Positions 1 to 7,265 are shown, counted from the first letter of the stretch. The stretch: 64,000 bases of DNA from Bacillus zhangzhouensis (GCF_000715205.1 NZ_JOTP01000006.1:1-64000), one strand, 5' to 3'. The notes: generated by a model from the letters alone, not told the origin. Program-made: numbers and translations.

Positions 1-272
1 CCTACTCCTGGTCCCGTTGGCCCTGTTGGACCTATTGGACCTATTGGACCTATTGGACCTGCTGGACCTCTTCTTCCTCTTCCTCCTGGTTGACCTTGAA
101 TGACACAAACACAAGGATTCTTTCCACAGCAAGGATTTTTCACTGATTTTCCTTTCTTACAACTATCACATTCCCATCCATCATCCTTATACCCATCATA
201 CCAGCTCTTTTTTTGGTAGTGGTCTTTCGAATGAGTTGGATAGGTTTTTCCACATTGTCTACATCTTTTCAT
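1..272 (-). CDS. Collagen-like protein with N-terminal Cys-rich zinc ribbon (5' part; runs off window)
   Basis: The frame starts at ATG 272 behind a strong GGAGGGGGGTGA site and is open to the window edge, so only about 90 codons are visible. Residues 4-7 (CRQC) and about 36-39 (CDSC) form two CxxC pairs typical of a small zinc ribbon, followed by a Cys-rich stretch (PCCGKNPCVC). From about residue 61 the protein turns into Gly-X-Y triplets: GQP, GGR, GRR, GPA, three GPI, two GPT. Collagen-like Gly-Pro-Thr/Ile repeats in Bacillus are usually found in spore-surface or exosporium filaments, where they trimerise. No signal peptide is visible, which fits assembly from the mother cell. The function is inference; total length, C-terminal domain and neighbours are unknown. 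The repeat codons are nearly identical, so the repeat number may vary between strains. Confidence 0.8.
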   Translation of the reverse strand, partial: MKRCRQCGKTYPTHSKDHYQKKSWYDGYKDDGWECDSCKKGKSVKNPCCGKNPCVCVIQGQPGGRGRRGPAGPIGPIGPIGPTGPTGPGV

Positions 273-350
273 AGAATCACCCCCCTCCATCGTATTCATC
301 CTCACCAGGAAAGGTGTATGTACATTTTTATTTTTATTTGGACATATCGA

Positions 351-381
351 AAAGACCTTGCGCTCCATACACAAGGTCTTT
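351..381 (-). terminator. Terminator after the ribD-like gene
   Basis: A perfect 10-bp stem (AAAGACCTTG / CAAGGTCTTT) with an 11-nt loop lies directly downstream of the ribD-like stop. The T tract is short on the minus strand. It separates this operon from the collagen-like gene. Confidence 0.7.
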
Positions 382-384
382 CTT

Positions 385-1470
385 TCATTGAAATCTCATC
401 GTCATTTTTAAATCCTTTCCTACCATACTATATTCAATATCCGCTGGACGGATCGCCTCTTTTAGTTTTTTCACACCATCTCCTTCGAAGAAAGTAGGCG
501 CATGTTTTCCACCTATTAATAAAGGTGCCATATAAATAACAGCTTCATTTACAAGTGACGCTTCTAAAAATGATGCACTCACGCTTCCTCCTGCCTCTAC
601 AAGTACCGACATCACAGAACGCTTCTTTAACATGTGTAACACTTCATGAAGATCTGTCCGTTGTTCCCCGTTTGTGACAAATACTTCATACCCTTTTTGC
701 ACAAGCTGATCATACTTTTTTTGATCGTACATTCGTGAGGTACAAATTATGGTTTCTGCCATATGATCTGTTAAACATTTTGCATGAAGCGGAATCCTTA
801 ATGTTGAATCTAAAATGACACGAATGGGCTGAGTGATGAATGAATCCTTCACAATTAAACCTGCATCATCTTGAATAATCGTTTCAACTCCTGTTATCAC
901 CGCATCTGCTTCTTGACGTAAACGCTGCACTTCTGTTCTCGCTTCTGTTCCGGTGATCCATTTGCTTTCTTGATGAGCCGTTGCAATTTTTCCATCTATT
1001 GAAATAGCTGATTTTAATATGACATAAGGAAGATCTGATTGAATCAAATGAAAAAAAGGCAAATTTAAGCGGTCTGCTTCCTGTTTACATATTCCTTCTT
1101 CAACTTCTAACCCTGCTTCTTTCAAAATGGTCATCCCTTTACCTGCTACAAGCGGATTCGGATCTTGTGTGCCAATGACCACACGTTTCAACCCACTCTT
1201 GATGATGGCTTGTGTGCAAGGACCCGTTTTTCCTTGATGCGTACAAGGTTCGAGTGTCACATACATGTCAGCTCCCTTCGCCTTTTCTCCTGCCATTCGC
1301 AGTGCATGAATTTCAGCATGCGGCTCGCCAGCCTTCATGTGCGCACCAATCCCAACAATCTCCCCGCGCTGAACAATGACTGCACCGACGAGCGGATTTG
1401 GTGAGGTTTGTCCTTTCATCGCCTTTGCGTTAGTAATGGCTAGCTTCATATAAAAAACATCGTCTTTCAT
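385..1470 (-). CDS. RibD-type pyrimidine deaminase/reductase, candidate ToxE
   Basis: Bifunctional RibD architecture: an N-terminal zinc cytidine-deaminase-like domain (about 1-145) with His51-Ala-Glu53 and the two zinc cysteines in EPC76 and GPC85, then a RibD C-terminal reductase domain (about 146-361; DxxIATAHQESKWITG). RibD deaminates 2,5-diamino-6-ribosylamino-pyrimidinone phosphate and reduces its ribosyl group in riboflavin synthesis. The length of 361 aa is normal for the family. The other rib genes (ribE, ribBA, ribH) are absent; instead it closes a cluster with a stand-alone GTP cyclohydrolase II, a WD40 protein and an FGE-like protein, which is the toxoflavin gene set (ToxE is RibD-like). 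It starts at ATG with AAAGGAG. A hairpin at 1499-1531 separates it from the upstream genes, so it may have partly independent expression. An extra riboflavin RibD is the alternative. Confidence 0.85.
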   Translation of the reverse strand: MKDDVFYMKLAITNAKAMKGQTSPNPLVGAVIVQRGEIVGIGAHMKAGEPHAEIHALRMAGEKAKGADMYVTLEPCTHQGKTGPCTQAIIKSGLKRVVIGTQDPNPLVAGKGMTILKEAGLEVEEGICKQEADRLNLPFFHLIQSDLPYVILKSAISIDGKIATAHQESKWITGTEARTEVQRLRQEADAVITGVETIIQDDAGLIVKDSFITQPIRVILDSTLRIPLHAKCLTDHMAETIICTSRMYDQKKYDQLVQKGYEVFVTNGEQRTDLHEVLHMLKKRSVMSVLVEAGGSVSASFLEASLVNEAVIYMAPLLIGGKHAPTFFEGDGVKKLKEAIRPADIEYSMVGKDLKMTMRFQ

Positions 1471-1498
1471 CTGCGGCTCCTTTCTTCTCTTTCAAGGG

Positions 1499-1531
1499 AA
1501 AGAACTCCTTCAGGAAATGAAGGAGTTCTAT
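1499..1531 (-). terminator. Hairpin between small Cys protein and ribD-like gene
   Basis: An 11-bp perfect stem (AGAACTCCTTC / GAAGGAGTTCT) with a 7-nt loop. The minus-strand side continues TTTCCC, a weak T tract, so it may be a partial terminator or an mRNA-processing/stability hairpin inside the operon. Confidence 0.5.
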
Positions 1532-1540
1532 TCTCATGTG

Positions 1541-1726
1541 CTATATTTTTTCCATCCGTTTCTTTTCAGATCGATCATAGTAAGGCAAGGAATAAAAAAG
1601 TTTATACGATGCTCGTTGTTTACAAAAACAGCATTTGCGACATTCATATTTATTAATGAGGAGCACATGCGGACAATTGAGAACAGTTAGACCTTTTTTC
1701 ATATGTTCCTTGCAAACACTTATCAT
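1541..1726 (-). CDS. Small CxxH/CxxC-type protein
   Basis: Encodes 61 aa with CKEH at residues 5-8 and a CRKCCFC cluster at 29-35, followed by an Ala-x-Tyr segment. This resembles the short CxxH/CxxC proteins of Bacillaceae, presumed metal binders of unknown function. It is preceded by a GGGGGA ribosome binding site and lies 27 bp after the WD40 gene in the same direction, so it is probably co-transcribed with the cluster. The charged C-terminus (DRSEKKRMEKI) lacks a recognisable motif. It has no counterpart in the toxoflavin clusters I know of; it could be a local addition. Confidence 0.6.
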   Translation of the reverse strand: MISVCKEHMKKGLTVLNCPHVLLINKYECRKCCFCKQRASYKLFYSLPYYDRSEKKRMEKI

Positions 1727-1753
1727 GAGAATCCCCCGCTTACATTCTTTTTC

Positions 1754-3511
1754 TTAATGAGAGATTACTTCTTCCGGAAATTGTTCAAATAAGCGCAATA
1801 CTTCCGTATGCGTGCCATCTTCTCTAATATGATAAATACCGCCGTCATATGAGCTAGCATACACATCATTTCCTAATTGTCTGATTGCACTAATCCCATT
1901 CTTGGCAATTCGGATTGGACCTGTATTGACATCTAGCTCTGGATTCCACACAACGATGTATCCCCAATAATCTCCACTCACAATATAGCCAGAATCTGTG
2001 ACAGTGACTGATTTAATGGAATATTGATGCTCATTGTGCTGGTCTAAAATTCTACCTGTATGCAAATCAAACAATCTGACATTCTTGTCACGACTGACAA
2101 TGGCAATACGGTCTCTTTTGCTATCAATAAATACATCATTTAATAGCTCTGTCGCACCAATGTATTCCGCTTTTAAAGACAGACTCTTCTTATCTAGAAG
2201 ACAGATGGTCCCTTCTACCGCGGCTGTGATGATATGATCTCCTTCTACCTTTAATGCTTTGACAGCACAATCATGTGCTTTGGAACGGCCAATTTCCTTT
2301 AAGTGTTCTGTCGAAATCACATGCACATAACCGCCGTAGGTTCCAATATAGAATTGCCGGTCCTCCTCGTGGAAATACACACTGTTGACTGGACCTGTGT
2401 TGAGGTCAAAAGAGACCATTTGCTGCAATGATTCGTGTACAATGTGCACCTGACTTGCATGATCTCCCCACGCATAATAGCTTCCATCCCGTGCGACAGC
2501 CACTCCATTTGTTAAAACGCCTGTCGATTTTGCGATTTCGACCCCGTTTTTTCTGAATTTTCCGTCATCTGATGCAGTGATGATATCACCCGCATCAGTC
2601 AACGCAATATCATTAATAGATGGTGTCGCCATTTCAATCTCATCAGATATGACTTTTCCCTCTTCAATGGACCATTCACAATACGTTTTTCCAAAGCTTG
2701 CTCCCAGAATTGACTTCTCATCCTCCGTCCAGACAAGCGAGCGCTCCCATTGATATTTATGAGGCAGGAGGGTATCGATTAAATCACCCGTTTCATAATT
2801 CCATAGCTTAATTAAATGGTCATAGCCCGCTGTCAGCAAGTAATTTCCACTCGGAGAAAAATTCACACGCTTTACACCTTGTAAATGGGCTTTGATGATT
2901 TTTTTCTCTTGTAAGGAGTTCGCATCATATATGATGACGGTACCATCGTCTCTGCCAAGCGCGAACACTTCTTTTTGATTGCTTCCGCTGATTGTGTCCA
3001 GCTCATAATCAAATGGGCCAATTTCCCCCACAATTTCTCCTGTATCATATAGCCATACAAGGACATAACCATCATCACCTGTTGTATAAGCTTTATCTCC
3101 ATGGATCCATACAGCTAATACATCTTTGCTATGTCCATGGAATTCTCTTAAAATAGCTCCTGTTTCGATATCCCATACTAAGCACCTTCTATCTCTAGAC
3201 ACCGATACAAGTAAGGTATCCTGTTTGGCAAAGGCGACGGCTTCCACATCATCCGCATGACCAAACAGCGTACGAATTCGTGTCTGTGTGCCTGTATCAT
3301 ACAATTGAATGGTATAGTCTGACGATGCACTCGCTAGATACTTTCCACTTTCAGAAAGAGATAAAGAGTTAATGATATGCTCGTGACTCCCGATAAACGT
3401 TCCTTCTCCTGTGGCCCGGTCCCACTTATAAATACAGCGGTCATAGCCGCCAGTGTAAACAATTTGGTCATGCTCCGTTGATAAAACAGAAGTAATTGGT
3501 CCTCTATGCAT
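1754..3511 (-). CDS. WD40-repeat protein, candidate ToxC
   Basis: 585 aa built almost entirely of WD40 units: blade ends such as IYKWDR, CLVWDIETG, IKLWNYETG, VRLFDLHTG and IVVWNPELD recur about every 40 residues. I count roughly 13-14, enough for two seven-bladed propellers. No catalytic motif, signal peptide or membrane segment is seen, so it is a cytoplasmic scaffold or carbohydrate/ligand-binding platform. It starts at ATG, 4 bp after the FGE-like stop, and its AGGTGGGAGTG site overlaps that gene's last codons, indicating translational coupling. ToxC of the toxoflavin cluster is a WD-repeat protein next to an FGE-like ToxD, so the pairing seen here is informative. Bacterial WD40 genes otherwise often accompany kinases or NACHT proteins; none is present. 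Confidence 0.85.
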   Translation of the reverse strand: MHRGPITSVLSTEHDQIVYTGGYDRCIYKWDRATGEGTFIGSHEHIINSLSLSESGKYLASASSDYTIQLYDTGTQTRIRTLFGHADDVEAVAFAKQDTLLVSVSRDRRCLVWDIETGAILREFHGHSKDVLAVWIHGDKAYTTGDDGYVLVWLYDTGEIVGEIGPFDYELDTISGSNQKEVFALGRDDGTVIIYDANSLQEKKIIKAHLQGVKRVNFSPSGNYLLTAGYDHLIKLWNYETGDLIDTLLPHKYQWERSLVWTEDEKSILGASFGKTYCEWSIEEGKVISDEIEMATPSINDIALTDAGDIITASDDGKFRKNGVEIAKSTGVLTNGVAVARDGSYYAWGDHASQVHIVHESLQQMVSFDLNTGPVNSVYFHEEDRQFYIGTYGGYVHVISTEHLKEIGRSKAHDCAVKALKVEGDHIITAAVEGTICLLDKKSLSLKAEYIGATELLNDVFIDSKRDRIAIVSRDKNVRLFDLHTGRILDQHNEHQYSIKSVTVTDSGYIVSGDYWGYIVVWNPELDVNTGPIRIAKNGISAIRQLGNDVYASSYDGGIYHIREDGTHTEVLRLFEQFPEEVISH

Positions 3512-3515
3512 CGTT

Positions 3516-4319
3516 TTACACTCCCACCTTTATATGTTGTTTTTGACGAGTAACTAGACGAAAACCAGTAAATCGAAAAACGGGGTCTGGGTGCTTCCCG
3601 TGTCTTCTTGCGACTCTGCATAAATCTCCGCCTCTTGCGAAGGAGCCGCCTTTTAGAATGTAGTAATCGCTGCCGAGTGTTTCCGTTAAATCATCTACAA
3701 CCTCGATGCCGCCTTCATATACGTGATATTTGGTGTTGACCCATTCCTCGACGTTGCCTCCCATATCATAAAGGCCGAATAGGGATCTTCCCTTTTCGTA
3801 ATGCCGGACAGGCGTCGTTTTTTCAATAGTTGATTCGTGCGTATTGCAGTAGGACGGATCGAACTCATCTCCCCACGGGTATTGATGTCTCGTGTTGCCC
3901 CGGGCAGCATACTCCCATTCTTCTTCAGTAGGGACCGAAACGTCATATCCGAGCTTCCCGCTCAGCCACTGACAGAACGAGAAGGCTTCCTCGATGTCCA
4001 TGCCCCAAGCTGGATGGTCTTTTCCCCCGCCAAGCTCTGGGTTCGTTAAGCTCTCCGGATAGGTCTGGCCTGTTTCATCACAATAGCTTTGATACCATTC
4101 ATTGGTTACGACCGTATCTGAGGTAAAAAATTCATTGATATACGGCTGATAGGATGGAAATTCTTTGTACAGCCATTTTTGAAATTTTTTCTCACGTCCA
4201 TAGGCTGGATTGAGAAGCTTGTCCTTCCAAAATTCTGATGCCTTTTTCATATCTTCTTCATTACTTCCAATCGTTGCATAGCCGCTTGGGATTTGAATCC
4301 AATTGATATCAGGTTTCAC
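3516..4319 (-). CDS. Formylglycine-generating-enzyme-like (SUMF1) protein, candidate ToxD
   Basis: A 267-aa FGE-sulfatase domain with the family landmarks: N-terminal IPSGYATIGS, VPTEEEWEYAARG, YPWGDEF, DMGGNVEEWV, LKGGSFARGG and the terminal GFRLVT. Genuine FGE oxidises a sulfatase cysteine with a pair of copper-binding cysteines near the C-terminus; only one Cys (in GDLCRVARRHG) is seen there, and no sulfatase gene is nearby. The HxxxHxE iron motif of EgtB-like relatives is not evident. The fold is therefore probably re-used for another redox step. In toxoflavin biosynthesis the FGE-like ToxD is a candidate for a late oxidative step. It begins with GTG (site GGGAG), 32 bp after the RibA-like gene. 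Family assignment is firm; the reaction is inference. Confidence 0.85.
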   Translation of the reverse strand: MKPDINWIQIPSGYATIGSNEEDMKKASEFWKDKLLNPAYGREKKFQKWLYKEFPSYQPYINEFFTSDTVVTNEWYQSYCDETGQTYPESLTNPELGGGKDHPAWGMDIEEAFSFCQWLSGKLGYDVSVPTEEEWEYAARGNTRHQYPWGDEFDPSYCNTHESTIEKTTPVRHYEKGRSLFGLYDMGGNVEEWVNTKYHVYEGGIEVVDDLTETLGSDYYILKGGSFARGGDLCRVARRHGKHPDPVFRFTGFRLVTRQKQHIKVGV

Positions 4320-4351
4320 GCTTTTCTCCCGCCTTCTTTAAGTAAACTCAT

Positions 4352-5077
4352 CTACTGATTAATTAACTTCTTCTCATCGACCATATGCCCTGAGGCTGCC
4401 TTTGCCTTTAAATACGCTTCGTTATATAGAGAGGCTTCTACTGTATGATCAAACCGTAAAACCGGAAGACCGTAAGCAGCAATGGAGTCGACTTTATCTG
4501 GATTGTTTGTTAACAAATGCAATGGTTTCCCTTTGTTTAAGTAGTGCAATACAGCCGCAGCTTCCTCGTAATGCCGATCATCATCTCCGCAGCCGATCAG
4601 GCGATTGGCCTCAAACGTATCTAGTTTCATTTCCTGCAATTTATACGTCAGTGCTTTTGCCATCAGCCCAATGGAACGCCCTTCTTGGTTGGCCATATAC
4701 ACGAGCATGCCTTTTCCGTGTTCTGTGATTTTCTTCAGCGATAACGCAAGCTGTGGACCGCAATCACATTTCAGTGACCCAAACACATCCCCTGTTTGGC
4801 AGACACTATGAATTCGCACAAGCGGCGGTACCTCATTTTCAAAGTCGCCAAATAGGAGACAAGAGGAAAATGTTTGCTGCATGGTACTCATTTGTACAAT
4901 GGATTCGATGGTTGGCCTTGTATCTGGATCAACAGGTGAAAAGGCATACCATTTAAACTGCACTTCTTCATGTTGAATAGAAATTGGCAGATTCACTGGC
5001 CCCACGAGTAAATAGTCTTTTTCTTGAAATGTAAAACGATGAATCATTGATTGTAATTCAGCTACAAACTTGTTCAT
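4352..5077 (-). CDS. Stand-alone GTP cyclohydrolase II, candidate ToxB
   Basis: 241 aa of RibA type: zinc ligands Cys93, Cys104 and Cys106 (CQTGDVFGSLKCDC), the catalytic-loop motif QEGRSIGL at 131-138 with Arg134, and TNNPDKV near the C-terminus. It opens GTP, releasing formate and pyrophosphate, to give a diaminopyrimidinone. Canonical Bacillus RibA is fused to a DHBP synthase (RibBA); here that domain is missing and replaced by about 75 residues without obvious motif. The usual EGRGIGL carries Ser instead of Gly. ToxB is the GTP cyclohydrolase II that starts toxoflavin synthesis. ATG 5077 follows GGGGGGAG. It is followed by the FGE-like gene after 32 bp and preceded by a ruined oxidoreductase gene. 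Confidence 0.88.
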   Translation of the reverse strand: MNKFVAELQSMIHRFTFQEKDYLLVGPVNLPISIQHEEVQFKWYAFSPVDPDTRPTIESIVQMSTMQQTFSSCLLFGDFENEVPPLVRIHSVCQTGDVFGSLKCDCGPQLALSLKKITEHGKGMLVYMANQEGRSIGLMAKALTYKLQEMKLDTFEANRLIGCGDDDRHYEEAAAVLHYLNKGKPLHLLTNNPDKVDSIAAYGLPVLRFDHTVEASLYNEAYLKAKAASGHMVDEKKLINQ

Positions 5078-5094
5078 TTGTCTCCCCCCTATTG

Positions 5095-5632
5095 ATCACT
5101 GCACCCAATTCGATTTTGGCAGCGCAGTGATGGAGTGATGAATATGTGTACGCACTCCATCGTCCTGGGCACCCATTTCCAGCTACAATCATGCCTGACG
5201 AGGAAATACCTGTACATATACCGGCTGCTGCATACATTCGCTCAATGGATGCGCGATGCCTCTCATCGTTCAGTACCTTTATTTTCGTAAAAGATTCTTT
5301 ATTTGCCTTTATTTGAATGCCTGAAGAACTGACGACTTTTCGATCTGGCCTTTGTCCAGTACAAAGGAGCAGAAATCGAGCTTCACACGCTGTATTCTCT
5401 GAAAGAGCAGCGACACCATCCGGTTATTTTTGAATGGGTCCGTAAGCTTCGAGCTGCTTTCTACCTTTACTAGAAGCTCTGGTCCTTTAAATGCTATTGG
5501 TCCCATAAGTGCGTCCCATCTGAGCTCGTCACTCATCATGGATGAATAGACGATACTTCTTTTCAGCTACAATGATTGCAGCACTGAAGCACTTGGACTT
5601 GAACCTGCATCAAGAACCATCACCTCAAACAT
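5095..5632 (-). pseudogene. Degraded small NAD(P)/FAD-dependent oxidoreductase
   Basis: A strong site (AAAGGAGG) and ATG at 5632 introduce MFEVMVLDAG, then the frame breaks. Conceptual joining of frames recovers a thioredoxin-reductase-like FAD protein: an N-terminal nucleotide-binding loop, AAIIVAEKKYRLFIHDE, then after several stops a FLLLCTGQRPD segment and a C-terminal YAAAGICTGISSSGMIVAGN match to the family's AAGD..G..S..I..AAG pattern. At least one frameshift and several in-frame stops are visible. The recovered length of about 180 codons fits the short single-domain oxidoreductases of Bacillus. It sits between the methyltransferase and GTP cyclohydrolase II genes, so it was once part of the cluster. 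It may have been a redox or self-protection enzyme, which is speculation. Confidence 0.8.
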
Positions 5633-5652
5633 CGCGTTTATCCTCCTTTGTA

Positions 5653-6309
5653 CTAGATTTTGACGGCAATGACATGATGCTGGCTGATTCCGGCCTTTGC
5701 TTTTAATGGTGCAATCGATACAAGCTCAAGACCTGATGTACAAATTCTTTCTCCAAGCTGAGAATCTGAAAATGAAAAATGGAATCGGCCATCTTCTCCG
5801 ATTAATCCTGTTTTCCACTCTTCTCCCCATACAACAAGTGAAAAGACGCCACCTTCATGAAGTAAAGAAGTGACCTGCTTTAAGTAACGTTCGTGATCAT
5901 CAGGATGTTGATGGTGAAAACAGCCATGATCTAAAATTAAATCAAACTGCATCTTGCGCCCCTGATCACTCGACCATGACATAAAATCCTGATGAACAAA
6001 ATGGACAGGAATCGTTTCTTTTTTCTTTAGCCCTTCCCACTCCTCATGCTCATACAGATCAATGCCGACGTATGCAGAGAGCCCGTCTAAATATTCAAGT
6101 GCCCGGCCGTTCCCGCACCCAATATCCAGCACAGAAGCAAGTGCTTCCTTTTCCCTTGATTGCCATGCCTTTAATGACATCACAGCTGCGTCCATTAATG
6201 ACGGATCAGTGGACCACATATCTGTTCTTTGTTCATAGTGTTCTTGAAATGCCACGCGCATTTTTTCTAAATACAATCCACTGTCTTCATGGTACAAAGC
6301 CTTTTTCAT
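5653..6309 (-). CDS. Class I SAM-dependent methyltransferase, candidate ToxA
   Basis: 218 aa with a Rossmann methyltransferase core: motif I VLDIGCGNG at about 62-70, the acidic YVGIDLYEHEEW after beta-2, LILDHGCFHH at the post-motif region and LHEGGVFSLVVWG as motif III. Translation from ATG 6309 has GGAGGT at good spacing; GTG 6312 is the alternative. First protein-coding gene of the azapteridine-like operon, where a methyltransferase (ToxA in Burkholderia) N-methylates the bicyclic product. I cannot show ToxA orthology from the sequence alone; the core is also like small-molecule methyltransferases of the TehB/thiopurine group. Confidence 0.8.
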   Translation of the reverse strand: MKKALYHEDSGLYLEKMRVAFQEHYEQRTDMWSTDPSLMDAAVMSLKAWQSREKEALASVLDIGCGNGRALEYLDGLSAYVGIDLYEHEEWEGLKKKETIPVHFVHQDFMSWSSDQGRKMQFDLILDHGCFHHQHPDDHERYLKQVTSLLHEGGVFSLVVWGEEWKTGLIGEDGRFHFSFSDSQLGERICTSGLELVSIAPLKAKAGISQHHVIAVKI

Positions 6310-6380
6310 CACGGGACCTCCTTCAATTCACAATCAGATGGTTTTCAAGCAAAAAGCCTTATGATAGAATGATAGATGGA

Positions 6381-6408
6381 TTTTTCAGGAAATCTGTTTT
6401 CTGAAAAA
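6381..6408 (-). other. Hairpin between leader peptide and methyltransferase gene
   Basis: An 8-bp perfect stem (TTTTTCAG / CTGAAAAA, 12-nt loop) in the 130-nt stretch separating the 22-codon peptide from the methyltransferase gene. No strong T tract follows directly, so it could be an attenuator arm, a terminator of weak strength, or a processing site. Confidence 0.4.
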
Positions 6409-6442
6409 GGAGAGAAGCATCCCACATGTTCACTCTTCTTTT

Positions 6443-6511
6443 TCAGCACTCATCCTCATATGCAGCCATTCGAAAGATGCGGCGCCTCAGCTTGTTGTCT
6501 CTTTTTTTCAT
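6443..6511 (-). CDS. 22-codon leader peptide candidate
   Basis: ATG 6511 lies 6 nt behind a near-perfect Shine-Dalgarno site (AAGGAGGTGA), the best in the region. The frame is MKKRDNKLRRRIFRMAAYED followed by Glu-Cys and a stop. It has a basic start with three consecutive Arg codons (AGG CGC CGC) and an acidic end. It lies 130 nt upstream of the methyltransferase gene, with a hairpin between. It might be a regulatory leader, a signalling peptide precursor or a vestigial gene start. It lacks a hydrophobic signal sequence, which argues against a secreted Phr-type peptide. I recognise no homologue. Confidence 0.45.
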   Translation of the reverse strand: MKKRDNKLRRRIFRMAAYEDEC

Positions 6512-7221
6512 ATGAGTTCACCTCCTTAACTGCTTGATCAATCCATAGGTTTTATTGAAACCGCTTTCTCTTTTGTGTTCCTCTGAGTGGCATGACACCT
6601 TTTTGATACTTCTTGCATTGATTGTAGTAGAAAGTTCAAACTATTGTTTAGAACGACGATCATTCTTCCATATCTTCTTCAAATAAAAGATCATTTTCTC
6701 TGGTCTAGTAAAACATGTTTATCCCTCAGAAACGCTTGCACCTTGGTTGCATGCACCACCTTTCACTAGAATATGCTTCGTGTTAACCTACCAGAATATT
6801 AACAACTAATTCCATAATGACTGGATTAAGCCAAATATATTGTTTTTAGTTTATTTTGTCAACAAATTATTTCCTAAACGTTAGAATGAATTTCCTAATT
6901 GAAAATACAGGTATTTTTCGTGGTTTCTTGACCTCAAAACACATATTTCTACACAAAAATACAACTTAAACCAATAGAACCAAGAAATTTATCTACTAAA
7001 TTACACAAGATTTTTATTTCATTTTGAGACAAAAATGAAATATATAATAATTATTTCCCGAATGATTTTTTGTGATATTTCGACTATTTTTTCTGTTCTT
7101 TGATGATTTTCTTTGGTATTTCTACATTTTCAATTAGATTTTTTACTGTTTATTCCAATCCTTTGAACTTTCTTATTATAGTAAAAAAGATGGATGTCTG
7201 ATCCAGACATGAAGACATGAC
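6512..7221. other. AT-rich stretch without a recognisable gene
   Basis: About 700 bp, increasingly AT-rich toward 6800-7200, without an open frame that has a ribosome binding site and family resemblance. It should hold the promoter of the azapteridine-like operon, but no convincing -35/-10 pair stood out. I saw no FMN riboswitch consensus here, although the operon contains ribA- and ribD-like genes. Confidence 0.5.
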
Positions 7222-7253
7222 AAAAAGCCCCTTACAAAAGTAAGAGGCTTTTT
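7222..7253 (-). terminator. yflT terminator
   Basis: Hairpin of about 13 bp (AAAAAGCCccTTAC / GTAAGaGGCTTTTT) with T tracts on both strands, 12 bp after the yflT stop. Confidence 0.85.
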
Positions 7254-7265
7254 AAAGATTTGCGT

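Noticed and set aside
25-75. Tandem short repeats (GGACCTATT units) as a possible CRISPR or microsatellite
   Set aside because: The 9-bp units are Gly-Pro-Ile codons on the minus strand in frame with a good start; no spacers exist.
385-6312. Riboflavin operon with FMN riboswitch
   Set aside because: ribE, ribH and a fused ribBA are absent, and I found no FMN-element consensus upstream of the ribA-, ribD- or methyltransferase-like genes.
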